A DNA stretch of 64,000 nt from NCBI RefSeq assembly GCF_022227845.1, contig NZ_JAJNQN010000009.1, forward strand, positions 1 through 64,000. Direction: 5' to 3'. Positions 52,766 to 62,275 of the stretch are shown here, one piece after another. Made by a program: the position numbers and the translations under genes. Every line of letters begins with the position of its first letter. Position 1 is the first letter of the stretch. The DNA comes from Ectothiorhodospira lacustris. Lineage in GTDB: Bacteria; Pseudomonadota; Gammaproteobacteria; Ectothiorhodospirales; Ectothiorhodospiraceae. The notes under the pieces are model-generated. The model was not told the DNA's origin. It did no database searches and saw only the letters and a list, made by a program, of their open reading frames with translations.

Positions 52766-54931
52766 GTGAAGACATACCTGAGAACGGCCTGCCTGCTGGT
52801 CCTGCTGATGGGGCTGGGCGCGTGCAGTGATTCGTCAACGCAGCACCAGCGCCAGCCGCCGCCGAACATCCTTTTCATCGTCCTGGACGACGTGGGAATT
52901 GACCAGTTGAACGGCTTCAACTCATCGCCGCTGGCGGTGACGCCACAAACACCCAGCATCGATACGATCGCCGGAAACGGCGTCAGTTTTGCGAGCTTCT
53001 ACACGATGCCCGAGTGTTCACCGAGCCGCGTATCCTTCTTTACCGGTCGTTATCCCTTCCGGACCGGCGTTAACGCGGCGATTCTCCCGGATGATCTGCC
53101 AAGCGCACAGATCTCTCCGTTCGAGGAGACCATCCCGAAGGTGCTTGCGACACGCGGCTACACCAGCGCCATGATCGGCAAGTACCACCTCGGCGGGCCT
53201 GAGCTGAACCCGGACGGTTACCTGGCCCCGTCGGTCATGGGCTGGGACTACTATGCAGGCAATATCTATGGCGGGCCGCCGCCACTGGATACGACCATCG
53301 GCGGTCAATACGACGCCGACACGTTTGGTGGTGATCCCGAGCGCTTTTCCTGTGGCGTGCCACTGGGACCGACCCGCGGCGTGTGTTGGCGGGAGGATCC
53401 CGGTCAGACGCCGCAAATGGATTACCAACATGGCGCCGGCTATACGGGCAAGGAATGCCTGGCGCTGGGTGGGATCCCGGCCCTGGACGCCGACGGCCAG
53501 TTTGCCACGACCCTGGAAGGTGCGGCCGCCGGTTCAGCGGCCCGGGAACTCCTCGGCATGGATCCCTACCCCGATTTCAGCATCATGAACGGTTTCTACG
53601 TTTGGCTCAGGACGGAGGTGGCACAGGGCGTCCTGCAGCAGAGCCTGTCCCGGGAGTACATGACGGTCGCCGAGACCGACGCCTCGATCGACTGGATCCG
53701 GGCGCAAACCGGGCAGGGACCGTGGATGCTCACGGTGAGCTACAGTGCCGCCCATGTCCCCTTCCAGCCGCCCCCCGACAATCTCCTGCCGCACGCAGGC
53801 ATCGAGGCGCCCAATTGTACCGGGGGGCTCGCCCAGCGCTTACTGGGCAACCAGATGATCGAGGCCATGGATAAGGAGATCGGGCGCTTGCTTGTGGGCG
53901 CCGGGCTCGCTGTGCAAGCCGATGACGGCAGTCTTGAATACACCCCTGAGGGCTCCAACACGGTGGTGATCCTGATTGGCGATAATGGTACCTTCATCCC
54001 GATCGTCAAGCCCCCGTACAACCCCACGCGCTCCAAGGGCACCATTTACGAAACCGGCGTGCGCGCGCCGATGATCGTGGCCGGCCCCGGTGTCGTGCAG
54101 CCGGGACGCACCGTGGATGATCTCGTCAGCGTGGTCGACTTGTTCCAGTTGTTTGGCGAGATTGCCGGGATCGACGTGCATGATGCGGTTCCGTCCCGGC
54201 GAACGCTCGATTCGCAACCGGTCCTGCCCTACCTGCGCAATGCCGACCAAGACCCCATCCGCAGCACCGTGTTCATGGAAATCGGCGGTGGTCAGAAACC
54301 GTCGGGGATGACCACCCCACCCTGCGTCTTGTCGTTTTCCGGCGCGAACATCTGCACCGATATCCTCTTTGTGTCCGAGCAGATGTGCCGGGATACGGGT
54401 GGCACGCCCTTCGGACCGGAAGGCGCCCCGCCGGCGGGGCTTGATGGTTGCTGCGCCGTCAGGGATGCGGCGCTGTATGACGACCTGACCATCGTGCCGC
54501 TCTCCGCCTGGGCGATTCGCAATGCCCGCTACAAGCTCATCAGCAATGAACGAGCCCCGTGCGACGGGCCGCCTCTGGAGTTCTACGACCTGCAGGCCAC
54601 CAGCCTGACGAATCCTGCAGGCCTGGACAACCCGGAGGATGAGTTGCTGCAGCAGGGGCCTTTGAACGCCGATGCCCAGGAAAGTTACACGCAGCTCTAC
54701 GACACGGCGCGGGCGCTACTCGCCTCGGAGGTGGATTGCCCCGGCGACGGCAATCTCGACAAGCGGGTTGATCAGCGGGATCTGGACGGCGTCGAGGCCA
54801 ATTTCGGCGGCCCGAGCGTGTTTGACTTCAACAACGATGGGGTGACCGATGAACTGGACCGCAGCATCGTCGAACATCATTTCCTCAGAGACTGCTCCGT
54901 GCCAGGGCCGTTACAGGCTGCCCGGGAGTAG
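52766..54931 (+). CDS. sulfatase lipoprotein with dockerin-like C terminus
   Basis: A 721-residue exported hydrolase. A lipoprotein signal (LLVLLMGLGACSD) precedes the alkaline-phosphatase fold, which begins NILFIVLDDVGIDQLN with metal-binding Asp pair. The formylglycine site is intact as CSPSR (C84). Later metal or active-site motifs are MIGKYHLGG and IGDNGT. The last 60 residues contain two calcium-loop-like repeats (GDGNLDKRVDQRDL and DFNNDGVTDELD), as in dockerin type I modules. GTG 52766 follows a GGGGG stretch. It is the first of three consecutive genes; substrate unknown. Confidence 0.88.
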   Translation: MKTYLRTACLLVLLMGLGACSDSSTQHQRQPPPNILFIVLDDVGIDQLNGFNSSPLAVTPQTPSIDTIAGNGVSFASFYTMPECSPSRVSFFTGRYPFRTGVNAAILPDDLPSAQISPFEETIPKVLATRGYTSAMIGKYHLGGPELNPDGYLAPSVMGWDYYAGNIYGGPPPLDTTIGGQYDADTFGGDPERFSCGVPLGPTRGVCWREDPGQTPQMDYQHGAGYTGKECLALGGIPALDADGQFATTLEGAAAGSAARELLGMDPYPDFSIMNGFYVWLRTEVAQGVLQQSLSREYMTVAETDASIDWIRAQTGQGPWMLTVSYSAAHVPFQPPPDNLLPHAGIEAPNCTGGLAQRLLGNQMIEAMDKEIGRLLVGAGLAVQADDGSLEYTPEGSNTVVILIGDNGTFIPIVKPPYNPTRSKGTIYETGVRAPMIVAGPGVVQPGRTVDDLVSVVDLFQLFGEIAGIDVHDAVPSRRTLDSQPVLPYLRNADQDPIRSTVFMEIGGGQKPSGMTTPPCVLSFSGANICTDILFVSEQMCRDTGGTPFGPEGAPPAGLDGCCAVRDAALYDDLTIVPLSAWAIRNARYKLISNERAPCDGPPLEFYDLQATSLTNPAGLDNPEDELLQQGPLNADAQESYTQLYDTARALLASEVDCPGDGNLDKRVDQRDLDGVEANFGGPSVFDFNNDGVTDELDRSIVEHHFLRDCSVPGPLQAARE

Positions 54932-57137
54932 TTCCATCGGTCCACGGTGGACCTGCTTGATCGTCGGGATCGCTTTGTTGGTGACCATCGGCGGCTGCAG
55001 TTCGAGTTCTTCTGATGACCCGGATCCCGCTGCGCAATCGTCCAACATCCTGTTCCTGGTGTTGGACGATGTGGGCATGGACCAGATGGAGATCTTCGGC
55101 TTTGGTGGCGCCACGCCGCCCGGTACGCCCAATATCGCCGACATTGCCGGGGCGGGCGTAAGCTTCACGGACACCTGGTCGATGCCAGCCTGCTCCACCA
55201 CCCGGGCCACCATGTACGAAGGGCGGTTTCCCCTTCGCACCCACGTGAAGGCGGCGCTCGGTCCCAACGATCTCGCCAACTCGATGACCTCGCCATACGC
55301 AATGACCATCTCGAAGCTGCTGGCCACGCGGGGCTACGAGAGCGCGATGATCGGTAAGTTTCACATCGCGCTGCCGGACATGAATCCCGCAGGCAAGGCC
55401 GTTGTGCATGAGCTGGGCTGGGACTATTTTGCCGGCTGGCTGGACGAAACGGGCGACCCCCCCTCCATTGACACGACCGCCGGTGGCATTGCCCCACCTG
55501 GAACCTACAGTTGTGGTTTCGTACCTGGCGGCCACATGGCCAACGGTGCCGATGTCGGCGCCTGTTACCTGCCCGACGGCAGCTGCAGCGTGCCCGCTGG
55601 CGGCCGTGTTCCGCCCGGACGCAGTTGCCGCGACGACGGTGGTCTTTTCGTTCCGAACACACACTGCCAGGTGGCCGCGCCGGATTACCTGGATTTCGAG
55701 CGCCAGAACGCCCACTCCGTATCACCGGTGACCTACAACTTCGCCGACGGCTCGGTGGAGGAACTACCCTTCACGGATCCGCGGGCACGCCAGTTTCGCG
55801 CCAGCTTCGCGGTCGATGCCGCCGCTGAGTGGATCAATTCGCGCCCGGCGGACCAGCCCTGGATGGCCACTGTCAGCTTTGCGTCCATTCACACGCCCCT
55901 GGTGCAGCCGCCCGTCGATCCCACATCCGCCGCCAACATCGCCAGCAGTCACCTGGACTGCACCAATCCACTGGCCCAGCGCATCCTCTCGAATCTGATG
56001 GTCGAATCCCTCGACCTCGAGATCGGCCGTCTGCTGGTGGCCATCGGCGTCGCCAGCCGCAATGCCCAGGGAGACCTGGTGTACACGCCGGAATCGACCG
56101 ATACGATGGTCGTGATCCTGGGTGACAACGGCACCCTGGGTTCCACCGTCAAGCTGCCCTTCGACCCAAGCCGATCCAAGGGTTCCGCCTACCAGACCGG
56201 TGTCTGGGTACCCCTGATCGTGGCCGGTCCACTGGTGAACGAGCCTGGCCGCATCGTGAGTTCGATGGTGAATGTCGTTGATCTTTTCGCGCTGTTCGCC
56301 GAGATCGCCGGCATCACCGACGTGCAAGCCGAGGTACCGCGGCCGATCGATGCCATGCCCATGCTGCCGTATCTGATCGATCCGGGTGAGCCGGCCGTCC
56401 GCAGTTGGAACTACACGGAGGTGGGCTTGAACCTGCAGGCTGACGGGGCGGTCAACGGCCCATGCTTCATCATCAACAGCTGCACGCAGATCCCCATCGT
56501 CCGCAGCGTCTGTGAAGACAACAACGGCGTCTGGTGGGGTGAGGGCACCGACGCGCAAGTCAACGGGGTCCCGGCGCCCGCGGAGGGCTTCCAGTACTGT
56601 TCGCAGGTGAGGGATTTTGTGGAGCGTAACGGCGGGGAGTCCTTTTACATTCAACCGCTGGTCTCCATCGCCGTGCGCAACGAAGGCTTCAAACTGGTGG
56701 AGAACACCTTCAAGGATTGTGAATCGAACCCGGGTTCGTGTGTCGATGAAACGGTGACCGAGCTGTACGAGATCGACGTGCCGCTGGACACGCCCTGGAT
56801 CGACCGGGAGGACACCAACCTGCCGCTGGATGGGCTGAGCCACGAGCAGCAGGCTGCCTACGTGGAGCTCACCGATCAACTGGCAGCCCTGCGTGCAACG
56901 GTGGTTGCCTGCCCGGGTGACGGCAACATCGATGGGATGGTCGACGAAAGGGATCTGCAGGAATGGGAGCGCTATGCGCAGCCATGGGGAGGCTCCAGTG
57001 TTTACGACCTGAACCTGGATGGCCGCACCGATACGCTGGACCGGGACATCATTCTGGAGCACCTTGGGTTGGACTGCAGGGAGGGTTGGCCTTTGGCGCC
57101 GGCCGGGCCGTTGCCGACCGCAAGTGCGGTGCGTTGA
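54849..57137 (+). CDS. sulfatase-like lipoprotein with dockerin-like C terminus
   Basis: A 762-residue paralogue of the preceding gene. A hydrophobic segment with lipobox VTIGGC (Cys50) precedes ILFLVLDDVGMDQME. The modification site reads CSTTR (C115): the Cys is present but the usual Pro of CxPxR is Thr, so conversion to formylglycine is uncertain. MIGKFHIALP and ILGDNGT are retained. Two calcium-loop-like repeats end the protein (GDGNIDGMVDERDL and DLNLDGRTDTLD). The start is uncertain: the first ATG overlaps the previous gene by 83 bases, and a later non-ATG start is possible. Confidence 0.82.
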   Translation: MNWTAASSNIISSETAPCQGRYRLPGSSSIGPRWTCLIVGIALLVTIGGCSSSSSDDPDPAAQSSNILFLVLDDVGMDQMEIFGFGGATPPGTPNIADIAGAGVSFTDTWSMPACSTTRATMYEGRFPLRTHVKAALGPNDLANSMTSPYAMTISKLLATRGYESAMIGKFHIALPDMNPAGKAVVHELGWDYFAGWLDETGDPPSIDTTAGGIAPPGTYSCGFVPGGHMANGADVGACYLPDGSCSVPAGGRVPPGRSCRDDGGLFVPNTHCQVAAPDYLDFERQNAHSVSPVTYNFADGSVEELPFTDPRARQFRASFAVDAAAEWINSRPADQPWMATVSFASIHTPLVQPPVDPTSAANIASSHLDCTNPLAQRILSNLMVESLDLEIGRLLVAIGVASRNAQGDLVYTPESTDTMVVILGDNGTLGSTVKLPFDPSRSKGSAYQTGVWVPLIVAGPLVNEPGRIVSSMVNVVDLFALFAEIAGITDVQAEVPRPIDAMPMLPYLIDPGEPAVRSWNYTEVGLNLQADGAVNGPCFIINSCTQIPIVRSVCEDNNGVWWGEGTDAQVNGVPAPAEGFQYCSQVRDFVERNGGESFYIQPLVSIAVRNEGFKLVENTFKDCESNPGSCVDETVTELYEIDVPLDTPWIDREDTNLPLDGLSHEQQAAYVELTDQLAALRATVVACPGDGNIDGMVDERDLQEWERYAQPWGGSSVYDLNLDGRTDTLDRDIILEHLGLDCREGWPLAPAGPLPTASAVR

Positions 57138-57153
57138 TGCACAGGGCTGATCA

Positions 57154-59466
57154 GTGAACGGTCTGCGGGCCTGCCTTTTTTGTGTTGCGATTATCGCGAG
57201 CCTCGTGGCTTGTGGTGATAGTCGGAATTCCGTCGGCGCCGTGGCCGAAGGCGAGTCGTCGCCGGCGTTTGTCGGCAGCGCATCATGCGCGGGTTGTCAC
57301 CCCCAGGAGGCTGCCGATTGGCGGGGTTCACATCACGATCTCGCCATGCAGGAAGCCAATGGAAGCACCGTCCTGGGTGATTTTTCCAATGCCACGTTCG
57401 ACTATTTTGGCAGCGAAACGCTCTTCCACCGGCGCGAGGAGGGTTACTTCGTAACAACGGTTGATGGCCATGGGCAATTAGCGGAGTTTCGCATCAAGTA
57501 CACCTTTGGCGTTGAGCCACTGCAGCAGTACCTCGTCGAGTTGCCCCGCGGCCATGTGCAGGCATTGCCCTTCGCCTGGGACACGCGGCCCAGGGGGCAG
57601 GGCGGTCAACGCTGGTTTCACCTCTACCCGGAGGAGAATATTCAACCGGGAGACGCCTTGTTCTGGACCGGCCGTGAGCAGAACTGGAATTACATGTGTG
57701 CGGAATGCCACTCGACACAGGTTGAGCTGGGCTATACGCCAAAGGATGATGCGTTCGACACATCGTATGCCGAAATCAATGTGGGCTGTGAGGCCTGCCA
57801 TGGGCCGGGGTCGCGCCATGTTGCCCAGGTCGAGGGCGATGCATTCGGTGCGAATTCGGGTTTCCCGGTCAATCTCGATGACCGTAGGGGGGCGACCTGG
57901 CAGATGAATCCTGTCAGCGGCATCGCCCGCCGCAGTGAGGTGCGATGGCATCCGCCGCGCCAGCCGGAGGCGTGTGGACGCTGTCATTCACGACGCGGCC
58001 TGCTGGCGCCGGAGTACGAGTTCGGCCGACCGCTGACGGAGACACACCTTCCCGCCTTGCTCGAGGATTCTCTTTATTTTGCCGATGGCCAGATTCATGG
58101 TGAAGTCTTTGAGTATGGTTCGTTCGTGCAAAGTCGCATGTACCAGGCAGGTGTCAGTTGCAGCGATTGCCATAATCCACATTCGTTGGAACTCGTCACA
58201 GGGGGCAGTCCCAATAACGTCTGCGCGCAATGCCATTCACCGGCGCGATTTGCCGATCCGGAGCACCACCGGCACGGGCAGGCGGATGTGGGCTGTGTCG
58301 ATTGTCACATGACTGCGCGCACGTACATGGTGGTCGATGATCGACGTGACCACAGCTTTCGCGTGCCGCGGCCGGACCTGACGGGCTCGATCGGAACCCC
58401 AAACGCCTGCACCGGCTGCCACACCGATCAGGATGCAGACTGGGCTTCCGAGGCAATGCGTGCCTGGTACGGTACGGCGGTATTCGAGCGCCCCGAATTC
58501 GCGACGGCGCTGGTTGCGGCACGAGTCGGCCATGCGAATGCAACATTGCGCGAAGTCATGACTGCGCCTGTCCATGGGGGCATCGTGCGGGCAACCGCCC
58601 TGACGTTGTTGAGCCATCCCCTATCGAGCGAGGACTACAACGTACTCGGCGCAAGCCTGGCAGATCCGGATCCCTTGCTGCGTATTGCCGCGCAACGCGT
58701 CCTGCGTCGCCTGCCGGTTGAATCGCGCGTGCGGTTTGGAACCGCTGGCCTGACGGATTCCGTACGCGCTGTGCGACTCGAGGCAGCGGTGACGTTTGCC
58801 GGCCTGCGCGATCTGCTGACCGAGGAGGATGCCGGAAGCTTTGATCGTGCGGCGGACGAACATCTTGCGGCCTACACCTACATCGCGAACCGGCCGGAGG
58901 CCCTGACCCAACTGGGAGACTTCTCGCTGGCAGCCGGGGAGGTTGAACAGGCTCTGGCGCACTATCGGGCATCGCTGGCGATGGAGCCGGCGGGCACAGT
59001 GACGCGCGTTAATCTGGCCGATCTGTATCGACGCATCGGCAGGGAAGACGCGGCAGAGAGGTTGCTGCGTGAGGGACTCTCGATCGATGGGTCAAACGCC
59101 GCACTGCACCATGCCCTCGGCCTGTTACTCGTCCGCACAGGTCGGCACGGGGAGGGACTGGAGGCATTGCGGGATGCCAAGCGACTGAATCCTGGGGATC
59201 GGCGCTTTGTCTATGTCCTGGGCATCGCGCTGAATTCCATGGGTGAGCAGGAAGACGCCGTGGAGCTCTTGGAGTCGGCACACCATGAATTTCCGGCAGA
59301 CTTCGATATTGCCTGGGCACTGGCGACGATCTATCTGGATCGTGGCGAAATACCAAGGGCACTGTCGATGAGCGCGGGATTACTGGAACGACATCCCGGG
59401 AATCCTGACGTTCTGGCATTACAGGCGTCACTCACTGTCATGTCCTCGGATGTTGGGCACCCTTGA
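57154..59466 (+). CDS. octaheme c-type cytochrome lipoprotein with TPR region
   Basis: A 770-residue envelope protein with a lipobox (SLVACGD). Eight CxxCH heme sites are present: CAGCH, CAECH, CEACH, CGRCH, CSDCH, CAQCH, CVDCH and CTGCH, all in the first 440 residues. A HEAT-like stretch (about 470-560) and tetratricopeptide repeats (about 590-760) follow. The design suits electron transfer combined with protein binding outside the inner membrane. GTG 57154 starts 16 bases after the second sulfatase, so the three genes are likely co-transcribed. The right direct repeat and tRNA-Val lie just downstream. Confidence 0.9.
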   Translation: MNGLRACLFCVAIIASLVACGDSRNSVGAVAEGESSPAFVGSASCAGCHPQEAADWRGSHHDLAMQEANGSTVLGDFSNATFDYFGSETLFHRREEGYFVTTVDGHGQLAEFRIKYTFGVEPLQQYLVELPRGHVQALPFAWDTRPRGQGGQRWFHLYPEENIQPGDALFWTGREQNWNYMCAECHSTQVELGYTPKDDAFDTSYAEINVGCEACHGPGSRHVAQVEGDAFGANSGFPVNLDDRRGATWQMNPVSGIARRSEVRWHPPRQPEACGRCHSRRGLLAPEYEFGRPLTETHLPALLEDSLYFADGQIHGEVFEYGSFVQSRMYQAGVSCSDCHNPHSLELVTGGSPNNVCAQCHSPARFADPEHHRHGQADVGCVDCHMTARTYMVVDDRRDHSFRVPRPDLTGSIGTPNACTGCHTDQDADWASEAMRAWYGTAVFERPEFATALVAARVGHANATLREVMTAPVHGGIVRATALTLLSHPLSSEDYNVLGASLADPDPLLRIAAQRVLRRLPVESRVRFGTAGLTDSVRAVRLEAAVTFAGLRDLLTEEDAGSFDRAADEHLAAYTYIANRPEALTQLGDFSLAAGEVEQALAHYRASLAMEPAGTVTRVNLADLYRRIGREDAAERLLREGLSIDGSNAALHHALGLLLVRTGRHGEGLEALRDAKRLNPGDRRFVYVLGIALNSMGEQEDAVELLESAHHEFPADFDIAWALATIYLDRGEIPRALSMSAGLLERHPGNPDVLALQASLTVMSSDVGHP

Positions 59467-59515
59467 TCCGGAGGTTCGGGCCCTATGGTGACACAAGCCA
59501 TGTTACCTGTGGCCA

Positions 59516-59543
59516 GGCACAAAAAAAGCGACTCCGGTTTCCC
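59516..59543. repeat. direct repeat, right copy (att-like), within the tRNA-Val terminator
   Basis: 27 of 28 bases equal 52648-52675. The pair bounds 6.8 kb holding the two sulfatases and the cytochrome. Confidence 0.7.
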
Positions 59544-59553
59544 GTAAGTCGCT
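59521..59553 (-). terminator. rho-independent terminator of tRNA-Val
   Basis: On the minus strand AGCGACT and AGTCGCT form a 7-bp stem around a 13-base loop, followed by a run of six to seven T. It lies 17 bases after the tRNA 3' end. Confidence 0.85.
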
Positions 59554-59570
59554 GATTTTGTTACTACATT

Positions 59571-59645
59571 TGGTGGGCGGTAGTGGGATCGAACCACTGA
59601 CCCCTGCCGTGTGAAGGCAGTGCTCTACCGCTGAGCTAACCGCCC
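59571..59645 (-). tRNA. tRNA-Val (anticodon CAC)
   Basis: The 75-base gene folds as a cloverleaf: acceptor GGGCGGT / ACCGCCC, D arm AGCTCAGCGGTAGAGC, anticodon stem CTGCC / GGCAG around TTCACAC (anticodon CAC, valine GUG), T arm with GTTCGATCC, and an encoded 3' CCA. Confidence 0.97.
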
Positions 59646-59710
59646 AGGTGCGAAGAAGGCGTGATTATAGGGAGGCACCTTGAGGCTGTCAACACGCCCG
59701 GCGGGGTTTT

Positions 59711-60625
59711 TTAATTGCGCCACTCGGGCGTCTTTAGCAGGTGCCCGGCTTCCTCCAGGGTGAACTTCATGAAGGCCTCGGCCACGCCGGAAAAACGCTT
59801 GCCCCGGGGGTGGACCACATACCACTGACGTTGGATGGGGAACCCCTCCACGTCCAGTACCACTAGACGTTTCAGGATCAGCTCCATCTCCAGCGTATGC
59901 AGGGACAGCAAACCCAGCCCCAGTCCGGCCTCCACCGCCTGCTTGATGGCTTCGCTGCTGTGCATCTGCTGAGTCGCTTGCAGGGTGATGCCGCGGGCTT
60001 CAAAAAAACGCTCCGCGGCACCTCGGGTTCCAGAACCTTCCTCTCGGACCACGAAATGCTCACTGGCCAGACGCGCGACCGGGATATCCCTCTCCCGGGC
60101 CAGCGGATGATCCGGCGGCGCAATGATCACCAGTGGGTTTTCCAGGAACGGGTGGGCGGCCGGCTCCCCCGAGGGAGGTTGTCCCATAATGGCCAGGTCC
60201 ATGGCGTTCATGTCGAGCAGTTTGAGCAGGGACTCTCGGTTGTTGACCTCCAGGGTCACCGAGACGCCCTGGTGGCGCTGATGGAACGCGGCAATCAGAC
60301 GGGGGACAAAGTAGTTGGCCGTGCCGGCAACGGCGATGTTCAGATGTCCGCGCCGCAGGCCTTTCATTTCGTTGAGCACCATCTCCACTTCCGCCAGCTG
60401 ATTGGCAATGGCGCAGCTGTAGTGATAAAGCTCCTTGCCAGCATCGGTAAGATAGATCCGTTTGCCGATTTGCTCAAACAACGGCAGGCCAACATGCTCT
60501 TCCAGCTGTTTGATCTGCATGGAAACGGCAGGTTGCGTAAGATGCAGTTCTTCCGAGGCCCGGGTGTAGCTCAGATGCCGGGCGACCGCCTCGAATGCCT
60601 TGAGTTGTCGAAAGGTAAAATTCAT
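59711..60625 (-). CDS. cbbR: LysR-family regulator, CbbR-like
   Basis: A 304-residue transcription factor with an N-terminal winged helix (FRQLKAFEAVARHLSYTRASEELHLTQPAVSMQIKQLE, residues 5-42) and a two-lobed effector domain (about 90-295). The GHLNIAVAGTANYFVPRLIAAF segment and the overall pattern resemble CbbR, which activates RuBisCO genes. It is transcribed divergently from the carbonic-anhydrase gene, with 171 bases between them, so that gene is a likely target. No cbb genes are in the window. Confidence 0.85.
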   Translation of the reverse strand: MNFTFRQLKAFEAVARHLSYTRASEELHLTQPAVSMQIKQLEEHVGLPLFEQIGKRIYLTDAGKELYHYSCAIANQLAEVEMVLNEMKGLRRGHLNIAVAGTANYFVPRLIAAFHQRHQGVSVTLEVNNRESLLKLLDMNAMDLAIMGQPPSGEPAAHPFLENPLVIIAPPDHPLARERDIPVARLASEHFVVREEGSGTRGAAERFFEARGITLQATQQMHSSEAIKQAVEAGLGLGLLSLHTLEMELILKRLVVLDVEGFPIQRQWYVVHPRGKRFSGVAEAFMKFTLEEAGHLLKTPEWRN

Positions 60626-60796
60626 GTGCCGTTGTCTCCATGGGGCAGGATTGTCCTCGGCCAGACAGAGGAAATGGCTCTGTGTCTGGCCACAGCCACA
60701 TCCTACGAGTATTGCCTAATGCGGACAGGAATAAAAATCGATTATTCCAGTCGAATTTTCAGATGTACGAACAAAGGAACAAGAGGCTGATCAGAC
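60626..60796. promoter_or_regulatory. divergent control region between cbbR-like and csoSCA-like genes
   Basis: AT-rich bases at 60720-60775 contain ATAAAAATCGATTAT, a T-N11-A-like LysR half-site pattern. Both promoters must lie here. A precise operator is not established. Confidence 0.45.
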
Positions 60797-62275
60797 GTGA
60801 GTGAGCGGGATATGACCATGGAACCGGATCCGGAAATCGGCGATGTACCCGGTAGCGTCCATCACCCTCTGGCCGAATCGGCCACCCATGGCAGGCTGCA
60901 TGCCTTTGAGAGGGTGTTTGAAGGCAAGCTGGAAGCCCTGATTCCAGCACTCAGGGAGATGCAGTACCAGGCCATGGGGCCTGATCATGCGCGTCGGATT
61001 CAGGCCATGGCCCAGGACCGGCTGGGCTTTGCATGGCCCGATGAAGTGGTCGAGCGGTCCTGGGTCGGGGGGCTGGATGTGCGTCTGCTCTATGCCCACG
61101 GCATCTTTCGGATCCTGTCACAGATGGTGGAGGGGGCTTGGCGCGACTGTCCGGCCCCCATCATGGATGTGGAAGCGGTGCTGGGGGATTTGCTGGATTG
61201 CGATGTGCATGCCATGGTGGCGAGCGCCTGTCCCGACGGTCGCCTGATGGGCCTCAAGCGTCTGATCCTGCGCCTGCCGGGCCTGCAGGTCCGGCCTTGT
61301 GCCCGAGTGGGAGGGTTCTTCGATGTGGAAAGCCAGGTGGAGCATTGGCGCTATTGCGAGCTGCTCCGGCATCTGGAGGGCGTCCCTGTGCCAGCCAATG
61401 TGCCTTCCCGCTATCTCAAGGTCTGTGTCTATCACTTCAGGTCTTTACAGCCCTCGGATCCCTTCTGTTGCGAGGCTGGCGGCACCGCCGAAAGCCGGGC
61501 ATCCCTGCTACTGGATCGACTCCGGTCCTTCAGGGAATCCAGCGGTAACGGCCTGTCCAGGCCGCCGCCGCTGGACACCTTGCTGATTGGTGTGGATACG
61601 GATACGGACGGGATCCGGGTCCACGTTCCTGATGCACATGGCCGGATGCGCGCCGATGTCTTCGTCGACAGCCTGACCCTCTATCGTCAGACCCTGTCTC
61701 TGGAGCCCCGGATGGCTTCCCTGCGCTTGTACCAGAGCATTCATCATGCGGTGCGTGACCTTGGCGGCGATGGCCCGGGGGGGGAGCCTCCCAGGGAGGG
61801 ACTGGTGCGCCTGATGGCGCTGCTGCTGCAGGGTAATTTGTCACAGCTTGATTATCTGCACCTGTATCGGGGTGGTCGGCATGCGCAGGGGGAGCGGGCG
61901 GAGCGGCTGGTCATCGTCGGTGATGCCCTGGACGAGGTGCAACTGCGCAACCTGGCCTGGTGCATGGGTGCCGCACCCATGGAAGTGATGGGCGAGGCCC
62001 TGGACATCGGCGTGCAGGGGGTGCTGAAGGGCGAGGCTGCGCGACTTGGTTTGCCGGTGCCGGTGTTGGTTCATCGCCTCTATGATGCACATGTGCCGGG
62101 TAGCCGGGAGCGTGAGGCCGCCCGCTGCCTGGAGCTTTGCCGTGCCATTGAGGACCGCCATGCCGCCCTGGTTCACCAGGGTGGCATGGTCTGCCGGGGC
62201 GCATTGCGGGCCCGGGACGCCGGGGGCGCGCTGGAGTTTCTCGGCCCGCAGGGCCGGGAACTGCTCAGGGCGTGA
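60797..62275 (+). CDS. csoS3: carboxysomal-type carbonic anhydrase (CsoSCA-like)
   Basis: Interconverts CO2 and bicarbonate. The 492-residue product resembles CsoSCA of alpha-carboxysomes in length and motifs: ASACPDGRLMGLKRLILRLP, RYLKVCVYHFRS, LLIGVDTDTDGIRVHVPDA, and LYRQTLSLEP. The zinc ligands fit C145, H213 and C224, with D147 in the CxDxR motif; their spacing (68 and 11) almost equals that of the characterised enzyme. No cso shell gene or RuBisCO gene is nearby; instead it sits between a CbbR-like gene and motB, whose 3' end it overlaps by 11 bases. It may work outside a carboxysome, or pair with a distant cso locus. Confidence 0.88.
   Translation: MSERDMTMEPDPEIGDVPGSVHHPLAESATHGRLHAFERVFEGKLEALIPALREMQYQAMGPDHARRIQAMAQDRLGFAWPDEVVERSWVGGLDVRLLYAHGIFRILSQMVEGAWRDCPAPIMDVEAVLGDLLDCDVHAMVASACPDGRLMGLKRLILRLPGLQVRPCARVGGFFDVESQVEHWRYCELLRHLEGVPVPANVPSRYLKVCVYHFRSLQPSDPFCCEAGGTAESRASLLLDRLRSFRESSGNGLSRPPPLDTLLIGVDTDTDGIRVHVPDAHGRMRADVFVDSLTLYRQTLSLEPRMASLRLYQSIHHAVRDLGGDGPGGEPPREGLVRLMALLLQGNLSQLDYLHLYRGGRHAQGERAERLVIVGDALDEVQLRNLAWCMGAAPMEVMGEALDIGVQGVLKGEAARLGLPVPVLVHRLYDAHVPGSREREAARCLELCRAIEDRHAALVHQGGMVCRGALRARDAGGALEFLGPQGRELLRA

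Noticed and set aside
55764-57062. 432-codon minus-strand ORF opposite the second sulfatase
   Set aside because: Antisense shadow; no start site or domain.
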